A stretch of DNA of 64,000 nucleotides from JAGVSZ01 sp035456405. Its GTDB lineage: Bacteria; Pseudomonadota; Gammaproteobacteria; Burkholderiales; SG8-39. Every line of letters starts with the position of its first letter. The first letter of the stretch is position 1. The DNA is taken from NCBI GenBank assembly GCA_035456405.1, contig DATIDG010000060.1, forward strand, positions 1 to 64,000. The letters are read 5' to 3'. A program made the position numbers and the translations under genes. The notes beneath the pieces were generated by a model, which saw only the letters and a program-made list of their open reading frames with translations, was not told the origin of the DNA and did not search any database. This document shows, in pieces, positions 51,443-59,664 of this stretch.

Positions 51443-51497
51443 GCCGTCAGCCGTTGGTTGCCGGCCCAAGTCTACTGCAAGGCCCGAGGCTGACGGC
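51443..51497. repeat. 10-bp inverted repeat between lpdA and zapE
   Basis: GCCGTCAGCC (51443-51452) and GGCTGACGGC (51488-51497) are perfect complements 35 bases apart, spanning the whole gap between lpdA and zapE. In mRNA the long hairpin would place zapE's start next to its base. There is no T-run, so attenuation, RNA processing or a protein site are all possible. Confidence 0.5.
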
Positions 51498-51505
51498 CTG
51501 CCGCT

Positions 51506-52936
51506 TCACATGTTGAGGGCGCGCTTGTCGACGGCGAGCGCCGCCTCGTGCATCACCTCCGACAGCGACGGGTGCGCATGGACGATCCGCGCGATGTCTT
51601 CGGAGGCGGCGCGAAACTCCATCGCTACGACCGCCTCGGCGATCAGCTCCGAGGCGTGCGTGTTGATGATGTGCACGCCCAGGATCTCGTCGGTCCGCTG
51701 GTGCGCGAGCATCTTCACGAAGCCGCTCGTGTCGCCGTGCCCGAGCGCGCGGCCGTTGATGCTGAACGGGAACTGCCCGACGCGGTAGGGCGTGCCGTCG
51801 CTCTTGAGCTGCTGCTCCGTCTTGCCCACCCAGGCGATCTCGGGCGAGGTGTAGATGACCCAGGGGATGGTTTCGAGGTTGACGTGGGCCTTCTGGCCCG
51901 CGATCAGCTCCGCGACCATGACGCCCTCCTCCTCCCCCTTGTGCGCGAGCATCGGCCCGCGCACGACGTCGCCGATCGCATAGACGTTGGGGAGGTTGCT
52001 GCGGCAGTGGTCATCGACCTCGACGCAGCCGCGCGCGTCGATCTTGAGGCCCACCGCGTCGGCACCGAGCCCGTCGGTGTTCGGCACGCGCCCGACTGAC
52101 ACGACTAACCGGTCGCACTCGAGCTGCTCCGCCTTGCCATCGAGCTCGTAGTCGACCTTGACGCCTTTCTTCGTTGCCTCGACCTTGCCGATCTTCACCC
52201 CGAGGCGGATGTCGAGTGCCTGCTTCCTGGTGAAGATCTTCCAGGCTTCCTTCGAGACGCTCTCGTCCGCCGCGGCGAGAAAGGTCGGCAGCGCCTCGAG
52301 CACCGTGACTTGCGCGCCGAGCCGACGCCAGACGCTCCCCAGCTCGAGGCCGATCACGCCGGCGCCGATCACGCCGAGCCGCTTCGGCAACTCGGTGAAT
52401 GCCAGCGCGCCGACGTTGTCGCAGACGACCTCGTTGTCGACCGGCACGCCCGGAAGATGCCGCGCCTTCGACCCGGTGGCGATCACGACCGCCTTCGCCT
52501 CGACGATCTCGGCCGCCCCGGCCCCGCCGACCTCGACCTGCCAGCCCGCGCCGCCCCGTCCGACGAACTTGCCGTGCCCCTTCAGCCAGGCGATCTTGTT
52601 CTTGCGGAAGAGCGTTTCGATGCCCTTCGTCATCTTCGCGACGACCGCCTCCTTGCGCGCGAGCATCTTGCCAACGTCCATCTTCGCCCCGGTCACGGTG
52701 ACGCCGTGGTCGGCGAGGCCGGTCAGCGCGTGCTCGTACTGCTCGGACGATTCGAGCAGTGCCTTCGACGGGATGCAGCCGACGTTCAGGCAGGTCCCGC
52801 CCAGCTTGGGCTCGCCGGCGGGATTGCGCCACGACTCCGCGCACGCGGTCGAGAGACCGAGCTGTGCCGCGCGGATCGCCGAGATGTAACCGGCCGGTCC
52901 GGCGCCGATGACGAGAACGTCGAACGTCTGTGCCAT
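51506..52936 (-). CDS. lpdA: dihydrolipoyl dehydrogenase (E3)
   Basis: 476-aa flavoprotein disulfide reductase. FAD-binding motif is VIGAGPAGYISAIRAAQLG and the redox-active disulfide is in GGTCLNVGCIPSK. The NAD-binding motif is GAGVIGLELGSVWRRLG and the C-terminal catalytic histidine-glutamate lies in HAHPSLSEVMHEA. E3 reoxidises lipoamide for the 2-oxoglutarate complex encoded just upstream, and probably for other 2-oxoacid complexes. Confidence 0.97.
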   Translation of the reverse strand: MAQTFDVLVIGAGPAGYISAIRAAQLGLSTACAESWRNPAGEPKLGGTCLNVGCIPSKALLESSEQYEHALTGLADHGVTVTGAKMDVGKMLARKEAVVAKMTKGIETLFRKNKIAWLKGHGKFVGRGGAGWQVEVGGAGAAEIVEAKAVVIATGSKARHLPGVPVDNEVVCDNVGALAFTELPKRLGVIGAGVIGLELGSVWRRLGAQVTVLEALPTFLAAADESVSKEAWKIFTRKQALDIRLGVKIGKVEATKKGVKVDYELDGKAEQLECDRLVVSVGRVPNTDGLGADAVGLKIDARGCVEVDDHCRSNLPNVYAIGDVVRGPMLAHKGEEEGVMVAELIAGQKAHVNLETIPWVIYTSPEIAWVGKTEQQLKSDGTPYRVGQFPFSINGRALGHGDTSGFVKMLAHQRTDEILGVHIINTHASELIAEAVVAMEFRAASEDIARIVHAHPSLSEVMHEAALAVDKRALNM

Positions 52937-52948
52937 ACCAGAGACCCC

Positions 52949-53031
52949 TTAACCGCAAAGTCGCGAAGCGCGCAAAGGTCGCAAAGACCTTTCGTTGCGC
53001 TTCTTTGCGTCTTTCGCGTCTTTGCGGTGAA
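52949..53031. repeat. CCGCAAAG-type imperfect palindromic repeat between odhB and lpdA
   Basis: TTAACCGCAAAGTCGCGAAG at the left end is matched in inverse by CTTTCGCGTCTTTGCGGTGAA at the right end (53011-53031). The middle carries further GCAAAG/CTTTGCG copies. AT content is visibly above the neighbours. This sequence style is a dispersed environmental-bacterial repeat rather than a terminator. It fills nearly the whole 99-base gap. Confidence 0.75.
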
Positions 53032-53035
53032 TGCC

Positions 53036-54313
53036 TTAGATGTCGAAGAGGAGCCGCGACGGATCCTCGAGCGCGTCCTTCATCGCGACGAGCGAGAGCA
53101 CCGCCTCACGGCCGTCGATGATGCGGTGGTCGTAGGAGAGCGCGAGGTAGTTCATCGGGCGGATCACGATCTGGCCGTTCTCCACCACCGCGCGGTCCTT
53201 CGTCGCGTGAATGCCGAGAATCGCGCTCTGGGGCGGGTTGATGATCGGTGTGGACAGCATCGATCCGAACACCCCGCCGTTGGAGATCGAGAACGTGCCG
53301 CCGGTCAGCTCCTCGATGCTGAGCTTGCCGTCCTGGGCGCGCTTGCCGAAATCGGCGATCTTCTTCTCGATCTCGGCGAACGACAGCTGGTCGGCGTCGC
53401 GAAGGATCGGCACCACCAGGCCGCGCGGGCTGCCCACCGCGATGCCGATGTCGAAGTAGCCGTGGTAGACGATGTCGTTGCCGTCCACCGACGCGTTCAC
53501 GACCGGGAACTTGCGCAACGCGTGCACCGCGGCCTTCACGAAGAACGACATGAAGCCGAGCTTCACGCCGTGCTCCTTCTCGAAGCGCTCCTGGTACTTC
53601 TTGCGCAGCTCCATCACCGGCTGCATGTTGACCTCGTTGAAGGTCGTCAGGATCGCGGCGGTGGACTGGGAGAGGACCAGACGCTCGGCGACGCGCGCCC
53701 GCAGGCGACTCATCGGGACGCGCTGCTCCGGGCGGCCGGCGAGGATCTTGTCGACGCTCACCGGAGCGGGCGCCTGAGGGAGCGCCGGCTTCACTACTGG
53801 GGGAGCCGCGGGTCCGGGTACCGCGGCGGGCGCGGCCGTCTGCGCCCGCGTCAGCTGCTCCAGCACGTCGCCCTTCGTGATGCGCCCCTCCCGCCCGCTG
53901 CCGGTGATCCGGGTCGGATCGACCGCGTGCTCCTCGACGAGCTTGCGGGCCGCGGGCATCAGGCGCGCATCTTGGCGCGCGGCCTCGGGCGCAGGACTCG
54001 GCGTCGGGGCGACGGCGACGGGCTCGGGACGAACCGCGGGCGCCGCCGGCGCCGCCGCCCCGGCCGCCGCTCTGGCCTCGGTGTCGATCGTCGCGATCAC
54101 CTCCCCGGCGACCACCGTCACGCCGTCGCCCTTGAGCACCTTCGCGAGCACGCCATCCGCGGGCGCCGGCAGCTCCAGGACGACCTTGTCGGTCTCGATG
54201 TCGATGAGGTTCTCGTCGCGCTTAACAGCCTCGCCTTCCTTCTTGTGCCACGCGAGCAGCGTCGCCTCGGCAACCGATTCCGACAGCTGCGGCACCTTCA
54301 CTTCGACCAGCAT
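53036..54313 (-). CDS. odhB: 2-oxoglutarate dehydrogenase E2, dihydrolipoyl succinyltransferase
   Basis: 425 aa with one lipoyl domain (lipoyl-lysine in DIETDKVVLELPAPADG), an Ala/Pro linker and a peripheral-subunit-binding domain (ARKLVEEHAVDPTRITGSGREGRI split across about residues 115-140). A second Ala/Pro linker leads to the catalytic domain ending with the active-site histidine in SYDHRIIDGREAV. Forms the core of the complex that makes succinyl-CoA. Start at 54313 (MLVEVKVPQLSES) has GGAG six bases upstream; the open frame extends eight codons further. Confidence 0.96.
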   Translation of the reverse strand: MLVEVKVPQLSESVAEATLLAWHKKEGEAVKRDENLIDIETDKVVLELPAPADGVLAKVLKGDGVTVVAGEVIATIDTEARAAAGAAAPAAPAVRPEPVAVAPTPSPAPEAARQDARLMPAARKLVEEHAVDPTRITGSGREGRITKGDVLEQLTRAQTAAPAAVPGPAAPPVVKPALPQAPAPVSVDKILAGRPEQRVPMSRLRARVAERLVLSQSTAAILTTFNEVNMQPVMELRKKYQERFEKEHGVKLGFMSFFVKAAVHALRKFPVVNASVDGNDIVYHGYFDIGIAVGSPRGLVVPILRDADQLSFAEIEKKIADFGKRAQDGKLSIEELTGGTFSISNGGVFGSMLSTPIINPPQSAILGIHATKDRAVVENGQIVIRPMNYLALSYDHRIIDGREAVLSLVAMKDALEDPSRLLFDI

Positions 54314-54445
54314 TGGAGACTCCGTTCGGTTTTTCACCGCGGTCGGCTGAGCTTCCCGACGGTGTACTGCAAAAACTCGAGCGCGTAACGCGCCGGAGGC
54401 TGCGCCGCGATCGCGCGCGGCGCACGGTACACGAGGACTGCTACG

Positions 54446-57274
54446 TCATCTGAGCTTCCCGAGCGCCTGGTCGACGAGGGCCTTCTGGCGCTGGTTGTGC
54501 CGCTGCAGGTAGCCGCCCGCCGGCGCGGCCGCGGAGGGCCGCCCGGCGAAGAAGAGCTTCTGGTCCGGCCGCATGTTCTCCACCAGGTAATGCTGCGTCT
54601 GGTACCAGGCGCCCTGGTTCTGCGGTTCCTCCTGGCACCACACCACTTCGTGCGCGTTCGCGTAGCGCTTCATCTCGGCGGCGAACTGCTTGTGCGGGAA
54701 CGGATACAGCTGCTCCACCCGGATGAGGGCGACGTCGTCCAGCCGCCGCTCGCGCCGCGCGACGAGGAGGTCGTAGTACACCTTCCCCGCGCAGGCGACG
54801 ATGCGCGTGACGTCCTTCGCTTCCAGCGCGTCGATCTCGCCGATCACGGTCTGGAACCCGCCTTTCGCCAGGTCCTTGAGGCTCGAGACCGCCTCGCGCT
54901 TGCGCAGCAGCGACTTCGGCGTGAGCACGATGAGCGGTTTCCTGAACGGCCGCACCATCTGCCGGCGGAGCAGGTGGAAGATCTGCGCGGGCGTGGTCGG
55001 CACGCACACCTGGACGTTGTGCTCGGCGCAGAGCTGCAGGTAACGCTCGAGCCGCGCCGACGAGTGCTCCGGCCCCTGGCCCTCGTACCCGTGCGGGAGC
55101 AGCATCGCGAGGCCGCTCATCCGGCCCCACTTCGCCTCGCCCGAGGTGATGAACTGGTCGATGACCACCTGGGCGCCGTTCGCGAAGTCGCCGAACTGCG
55201 CCTCCCAGACCACGAGCTCGTTCGGTTCGGCGCAGGCGTAGCCATACTCGAAGCCGAGCACCGCCTCCTCGGAGAGCACCGAGTCGATCACCACGAAGTC
55301 GGCCTGGCCCTCCTGCAGGTTCGAGAGCGGGATGTACGAGCCGGCGTCCCACCGCTCGCGGTTCTGGTCGTGGAAAACCGCGTGGCGGTGCGCGAACGTC
55401 CCGCGGCCCGAGTCCTGGCCGGAGAGCCGCACGCCGTAGCCGCTCACCAGGAGCGACGCGTACGCGAGGTTCTCCGCCATGCCCCAGTCGAGCATCTGCT
55501 TGCCGCGCGCCATCTCGCGGCGCGCCTGGACGACCCGCTCGACCGACGGATGCAGCTTGAAGCCCTCGGGAATGGTCGTGAGGCGCGCGCCGAGGTGCTC
55601 GAGCTCCTTCAGCGGCACCGCGGTGTCGGCGGCGTCGGTCCACTTCGCGCCGAGGAAGGGCCCCCAGTCGACCGCGTACTTGCGCTGGAAGTTGGAGAGC
55701 ACCGGGCTGGACGTCTGCCGCCCCTCGTCGAGCGCCTGGCGATAGTCGCGAATCAGCCGCTCCGGCTCGTCGGCCGCGACCACGCCCTGCGCCACGAGCT
55801 TGTCGGCGTAGAGCTTGCGCGTGCCCGGGTGCTGGGCGATCCTCTTGTACATCAGCGGCTGGGTGACGAACGGCTCGTCCTGCTCGTTGTGGCCCAGGCG
55901 CCGGAAACACACCAGATCGATCACGACGTCCTTCTTGAACTCCTTCCGGAAGTCCATCGCGAGCTGCGTGATGAAGAGCGCGGCCTCGGGATCGTCGCCG
56001 TTCACGTGGAAGATCGGCGCCTCGATCATCTTCGCGACGTCGGTGCAGTAGATGCTCGAGCGCGCATCGCGCGGATCGGAGGTGGTGAACCCGATCTGGT
56101 TGTTCACGATGAGATGCACCGTGCCGCCGGTCGAGTAGCCGCGCGTCTGCGACAGGTTGAGCGTCTCCATCACCACGCCCTGGCCGGCGAACGCGGCGTC
56201 GCCGTGCAGGAGGACCGAGACCACCTTCTCGCCGCCGCGGTCCTTGCGCCGGTGCTGGCGCGCGCGCACCGAGCCCTCGACGACCGGATTCACGATCTCC
56301 AGGTGTGACGGGTTGAAGGCGAGCGTGAGGTGCACCGGCCCACCCGGCGTCGACACGTCGGAGGAGAAGCCGAGGTGGTACTTCACGTCCCCGAGCGAGG
56401 TGCTGCCCGGGCTCTCCGCCTTGCCTTCGAACTCGGCGAACAGGTCCTTGGGCGACTTGCCGAGCGTGTTGACCAGCACGTTGAGGCGCCCGCGATGCGC
56501 CATGCCGATCACCAGCTCCTCGACGCCGTGCGCGCCCGCGCGCTGCACGAGCTCGTCCATCATCGGAATGATCGTCTCGCCGCCTTCGAGCGAGAAGCGC
56601 TTCTGCCCGACGTAGCGAGTGTGCAGGTACTTCTCGAGCGTCTCGGCTGCGGTGAGCCGCTCGAGCAGGCGCCGGCGCACCTCCGGCGAAAGCTGGGGCC
56701 GGCCGCGCACCGCCTCCAGGCGCTGCTGGATCCAGCGCTTCTGCCCCGGGTCCGAGATGTACATGTACTCGGCGCCGATCGTGCCGCAGTAGGTCTCGCG
56801 CAGCTGCTGCAGGACGTCGCGGAGCGTCGCGCGCTCGGGCCCGACGAGCGTGCCGGTGTTGAAGACCGTCTCGAGGTCGGCCTCGCTGAGGTCGTAGTAG
56901 GCCGGCTCCAGCTCGGCGATCGGCGGCCGCGGCAGGCGCTTGAGCGGATCGAGCTCCGCCCACCGATTGCCCAGGAACCGGTAGGCGTTGATCAGCATCT
57001 GCACGTAGACCTGCTTGCGCTCGACGCCGAGCTCCGCCGGCGCCGCCGGGGCGCGCAGCGTGCCCTGCTTCGCGCGCTGCGCGAAGGACTCGACGATCGG
57101 CGCGTGCGCGACGTCGCGCCCGTCGCCGCCGGGGAGCACCTGCATCTTGTCGAAGTACTCGCGCCACTCCTCCGGCACCGACTGGGGGTTGTGCAGGTAG
57201 GACTCGTAGAGCTCCTCCACGAACGGCGCGTTGCCGCCGAAGAGGTACGAGGTGGAGAGCAGTTCCTTCATCAT
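54446..57274 (-). CDS. sucA: 2-oxoglutarate dehydrogenase E1 component
   Basis: 942-aa thiamine-diphosphate enzyme, normal length. It has the N-terminal STSYLFGGNAPFVEELYESY peptide that tethers E1 to the complex. TPP/Mg site region is HGDAAFAGQGVVMETLNLSQ with the GTVHLIVNNQIGFTT loop. The conserved MAHRGRLNVLVNTLGK and the C-terminal QEEPQNQGAW are present. It decarboxylates 2-oxoglutarate and passes succinyl to E2. Tandem ATGs at 57274/57271 follow gltA by 22 bases. The frame reads back into gltA's duplicated tail, which is not part of this gene. Confidence 0.97.
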   Translation of the reverse strand: MMKELLSTSYLFGGNAPFVEELYESYLHNPQSVPEEWREYFDKMQVLPGGDGRDVAHAPIVESFAQRAKQGTLRAPAAPAELGVERKQVYVQMLINAYRFLGNRWAELDPLKRLPRPPIAELEPAYYDLSEADLETVFNTGTLVGPERATLRDVLQQLRETYCGTIGAEYMYISDPGQKRWIQQRLEAVRGRPQLSPEVRRRLLERLTAAETLEKYLHTRYVGQKRFSLEGGETIIPMMDELVQRAGAHGVEELVIGMAHRGRLNVLVNTLGKSPKDLFAEFEGKAESPGSTSLGDVKYHLGFSSDVSTPGGPVHLTLAFNPSHLEIVNPVVEGSVRARQHRRKDRGGEKVVSVLLHGDAAFAGQGVVMETLNLSQTRGYSTGGTVHLIVNNQIGFTTSDPRDARSSIYCTDVAKMIEAPIFHVNGDDPEAALFITQLAMDFRKEFKKDVVIDLVCFRRLGHNEQDEPFVTQPLMYKRIAQHPGTRKLYADKLVAQGVVAADEPERLIRDYRQALDEGRQTSSPVLSNFQRKYAVDWGPFLGAKWTDAADTAVPLKELEHLGARLTTIPEGFKLHPSVERVVQARREMARGKQMLDWGMAENLAYASLLVSGYGVRLSGQDSGRGTFAHRHAVFHDQNRERWDAGSYIPLSNLQEGQADFVVIDSVLSEEAVLGFEYGYACAEPNELVVWEAQFGDFANGAQVVIDQFITSGEAKWGRMSGLAMLLPHGYEGQGPEHSSARLERYLQLCAEHNVQVCVPTTPAQIFHLLRRQMVRPFRKPLIVLTPKSLLRKREAVSSLKDLAKGGFQTVIGEIDALEAKDVTRIVACAGKVYYDLLVARRERRLDDVALIRVEQLYPFPHKQFAAEMKRYANAHEVVWCQEEPQNQGAWYQTQHYLVENMRPDQKLFFAGRPSAAAPAGGYLQRHNQRQKALVDQALGKLR

Positions 57275-57296
57275 GGCCGGTGCGCCTTCCGCGCGT

Positions 57297-58616
57297 TCAA
57301 CGCTTGTCGATCGCCACCACGTCCCGCCGGTCGATCGCCACCACGTCCCGCCGCGCCGCACCGGTGTAGAGCTGGCGCGGCCTGCCGATCTTCTGGTCGG
57401 GGTCGGAGATCATCTCGTTCCACTGCGCGATCCAGCCCACCGTGCGGGCGAGCGCGAAGATGCAGGTGAACATCGAGGTTGGGATGCCGAGTGCGCGCTG
57501 CACGATCCCGGAGTAGAAGTCGACGTTGGGATAAAGCTTGCGGCTCACGAAGTACTCGTCCTCGAGCGCGATCTTCTCGAGCGCCATCGCCAGCTTGAAG
57601 AGTGGATCGTCCGCGAGGCCGAGCTCGCCCAGCACCTCGTAGGTGGTCTCGCGCATGAGCTTCGCGCGCGGGTCGTAGTTCTTGTACACGCGGTGCCCGA
57701 AGCCCATCAGCTTCGCGCCCGAGTTCTTGTCCTTCACCTTGGCGATGAACTCGCCGATGCGCGCGACCCCGCCATTCCGCTGCAGGTCCTCGAGCATGCT
57801 GAGCGCCGCCTCGTTTGCGCCGCCGTGCGCCGGACCCCACAGGCATGCGATCCCCGAGGCGACGCACGCGAACGGGTTCGCGCCCGAGGAGCCGGCGAGC
57901 CGCACCGTGGAGGTCGAAGCATTCTGCTCGTGGTCGGCGTGCAGGATCAGGATGCGGTCGAGCGCCCGGACCAGCACGTCGTTCACCACGTAGTCCTCGG
58001 CCGGCACGCTGAACATCATGCGCATGAAGTTCGCGCTGTAACTGAGGTTGTTCCGCGGATAAACGAACGGCAGCCCGATCGAGTACTTGTAGGCCATCGC
58101 CGTCAGCGTCGGCATCTTGGCGATGAGTCGGTAGGCCGCGACCTCGCGCTGGCGCGGGTCGTTGATGTCGAGCGAGTCGTGATAAAAGGCGGAAAGCGCC
58201 CCGACCACCCCTACCATCACCGCCATCGGATGCGCATCGCGCCGGAACCCGGTGAAGAAGCGGTTGATCTGGTCGTGCACCATGGTGTGGCGTGTGACCG
58301 TCTGCACGAACTTGTCGCGCTGCGAGCGGTCGGGCAGGTCACCGAACAGGATCAGGTAGGCGACCTCGAGGAAGTCGCAGGTCACTGCGAGCTGCTCGAT
58401 CGGATAGCCGCGGTAGAGCAGGATGCCCTGGTCGCCGTCGATGTAGGTGATGCCCGACTGCGTGCTCGCCGTGGACAGAAAGCCGGGATCGTAGGTGAAC
58501 ATCCCGGTCTTGCCGTACATGGAGCGGATGTCGACGACCTCCGGCCCGATCGTGCCCGAGAGCACCGGGAACTCGACCGTCTTGCCGTCCCCGTAGTTCA
58601 GTATCGCCTTGCCCAT
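57297..58616 (-). CDS. gltA: citrate synthase (type II)
   Basis: 439-aa hexameric-type citrate synthase. Catalytic histidines lie in ILHADHEQNAST and GPAHGGANEAAL, and the aspartate lies beyond GFGHRVYKNYDPRA. The N-terminal domain typical of NADH-inhibited enzymes is present. Start at ATG 58616 (MGKAILNYGDGKTVEF) with GAGGAG upstream. The C-terminus carries an exact eight-residue duplication (RRDVVAID twice before KR), from a 24-bp tandem duplication at 57307-57354. It lies beyond the usual C-terminal RPRQLYTG and should not disturb catalysis. Confidence 0.97.
   Translation of the reverse strand: MGKAILNYGDGKTVEFPVLSGTIGPEVVDIRSMYGKTGMFTYDPGFLSTASTQSGITYIDGDQGILLYRGYPIEQLAVTCDFLEVAYLILFGDLPDRSQRDKFVQTVTRHTMVHDQINRFFTGFRRDAHPMAVMVGVVGALSAFYHDSLDINDPRQREVAAYRLIAKMPTLTAMAYKYSIGLPFVYPRNNLSYSANFMRMMFSVPAEDYVVNDVLVRALDRILILHADHEQNASTSTVRLAGSSGANPFACVASGIACLWGPAHGGANEAALSMLEDLQRNGGVARIGEFIAKVKDKNSGAKLMGFGHRVYKNYDPRAKLMRETTYEVLGELGLADDPLFKLAMALEKIALEDEYFVSRKLYPNVDFYSGIVQRALGIPTSMFTCIFALARTVGWIAQWNEMISDPDQKIGRPRQLYTGAARRDVVAIDRRDVVAIDKR
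57307..57354. repeat. 24-bp tandem duplication in the gltA 3' end
   Basis: The 24-bp unit at 57307-57330 is repeated at 57331-57354 with one mismatch at the last base. It adds eight residues in frame to citrate synthase. It looks like a recent slippage or unequal-recombination event. Confidence 0.88.
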
Positions 58617-58675
58617 CGGTCTCTCCTCGTCGTCTTGACCTTCGCGCCGCCCGCGCCGCCGGCGCGACCGGACGT

Positions 58676-58921
58676 TCATGCATCCCTGATCATTGCCACG
58701 ACCGGGGCGAGCTGCGGGTCGTCGGACTCGACGCGCCCGCTGAACAGGTCCCAGAGGTCGTTGTCCCCGTACTCCAGCAGTACGTTCAGCACCGCTAGCC
58801 GTCCCTCGTCCAGGTCGGCCGCATGCCGCTCGAGGAACCGCGCCAGCACGAGGTCGTTCTCCAGCAGCCCCCGCCGGCAGCGCCAGCGCAGCCGCCGCAG
58901 GTCGGCGTCGGCGAGAGCCAT
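58676..58921 (-). CDS. sdhE: FAD assembly factor SdhE
   Basis: 81-aa protein of the SdhE/YgfY family, which promotes covalent flavinylation of SdhA. The key RGLLEND motif (RGxxE) is in LRWRCRRGLLENDLVLARFL, followed by the usual acidic helix and YGDNDLWDLFSG. It lies 24 bases after sdhB and 59 before gltA, its usual place in betaproteobacterial sdh operons. Confidence 0.95.
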   Translation of the reverse strand: MALADADLRRLRWRCRRGLLENDLVLARFLERHAADLDEGRLAVLNVLLEYGDNDLWDLFSGRVESDDPQLAPVVAMIRDA

Positions 58922-58945
58922 CGGACCTGGCCGGCCGGAACCGCG

Positions 58946-59641
58946 CTAGACCGTGCGTTTCACCATCAGCTCCTTGATCTTGCCGATGGCTTTGGTGGGA
59001 TTCAACCCCTTCGGGCACGCCTCCACGCAGTTCATGATGGAGTGGCACCGGAACAGGCGGTACGGGTCCTCGAGGTTGTCGAGCCGCTCGGCGGTCGCCT
59101 GGTCGCGGCTGTCGGCGATGAAGCGGTAGGCCTGCAGCAGCCCCGCCGGGCCGACGAACTTGTCCGGGTTCCACCAGAACGACGGGCAGGACGTCGAGCA
59201 GCAGGCGCACAGGATGCACTCGTAGAGGCCGTCCAGCTCCTCGCGGTCCTCCGGCGATTGCAGCCGCTCCTTCTCGGGCGGCGGGTCGTTGTTGACGAGG
59301 TACGGCCGGATCGAGTGGTACTGCTTGAAGAACTGCGTCATGTCCACGATCAGGTCGCGGATGACCGGCAGGCCGGGCAGCGGCTTGAGCACGACCGGCT
59401 CCTTGAGCGCGGCGATCTTGGTGATGCACGCGAGGCCGTTCCTCCCGTTGATGTTCATCGCGTCCGACCCGCACACGCCCTCCCGGCAGGAGCGGCGGAA
59501 GGCGAACGTGTCGTCCATCGCCTTGACCTTCACGAGCGCATCCAGAAGCATCCGGTCCGAAGGCTCGACCTTGACGTCGTAGTCCTTCATGTAGGGCTTG
59601 GCGTCCTTGTCGGGGTCGTACCGCTGGATCCTGATGCGCAT
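58946..59641 (-). CDS. sdhB: succinate dehydrogenase iron-sulfur subunit
   Basis: 231-aa subunit carrying three Fe-S clusters. The 2Fe-2S ligands are in SCREGVCGSDAMNINGRNGLAC and the 4Fe-4S and 3Fe-4S ligands in CILCACCSTSCPSFWW and CHSIMNCVEACPKGLNP. Electrons from SdhA's FAD pass through it to ubiquinone. Start at ATG 59641 (MRIRIQRYDPDKD), 23 bases after sdhA; the ribosome-binding site is weak. Confidence 0.97.
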   Translation of the reverse strand: MRIRIQRYDPDKDAKPYMKDYDVKVEPSDRMLLDALVKVKAMDDTFAFRRSCREGVCGSDAMNINGRNGLACITKIAALKEPVVLKPLPGLPVIRDLIVDMTQFFKQYHSIRPYLVNNDPPPEKERLQSPEDREELDGLYECILCACCSTSCPSFWWNPDKFVGPAGLLQAYRFIADSRDQATAERLDNLEDPYRLFRCHSIMNCVEACPKGLNPTKAIGKIKELMVKRTV

Positions 59642-59664
59642 GGGATGGGAACGTCCGTGGTGAA

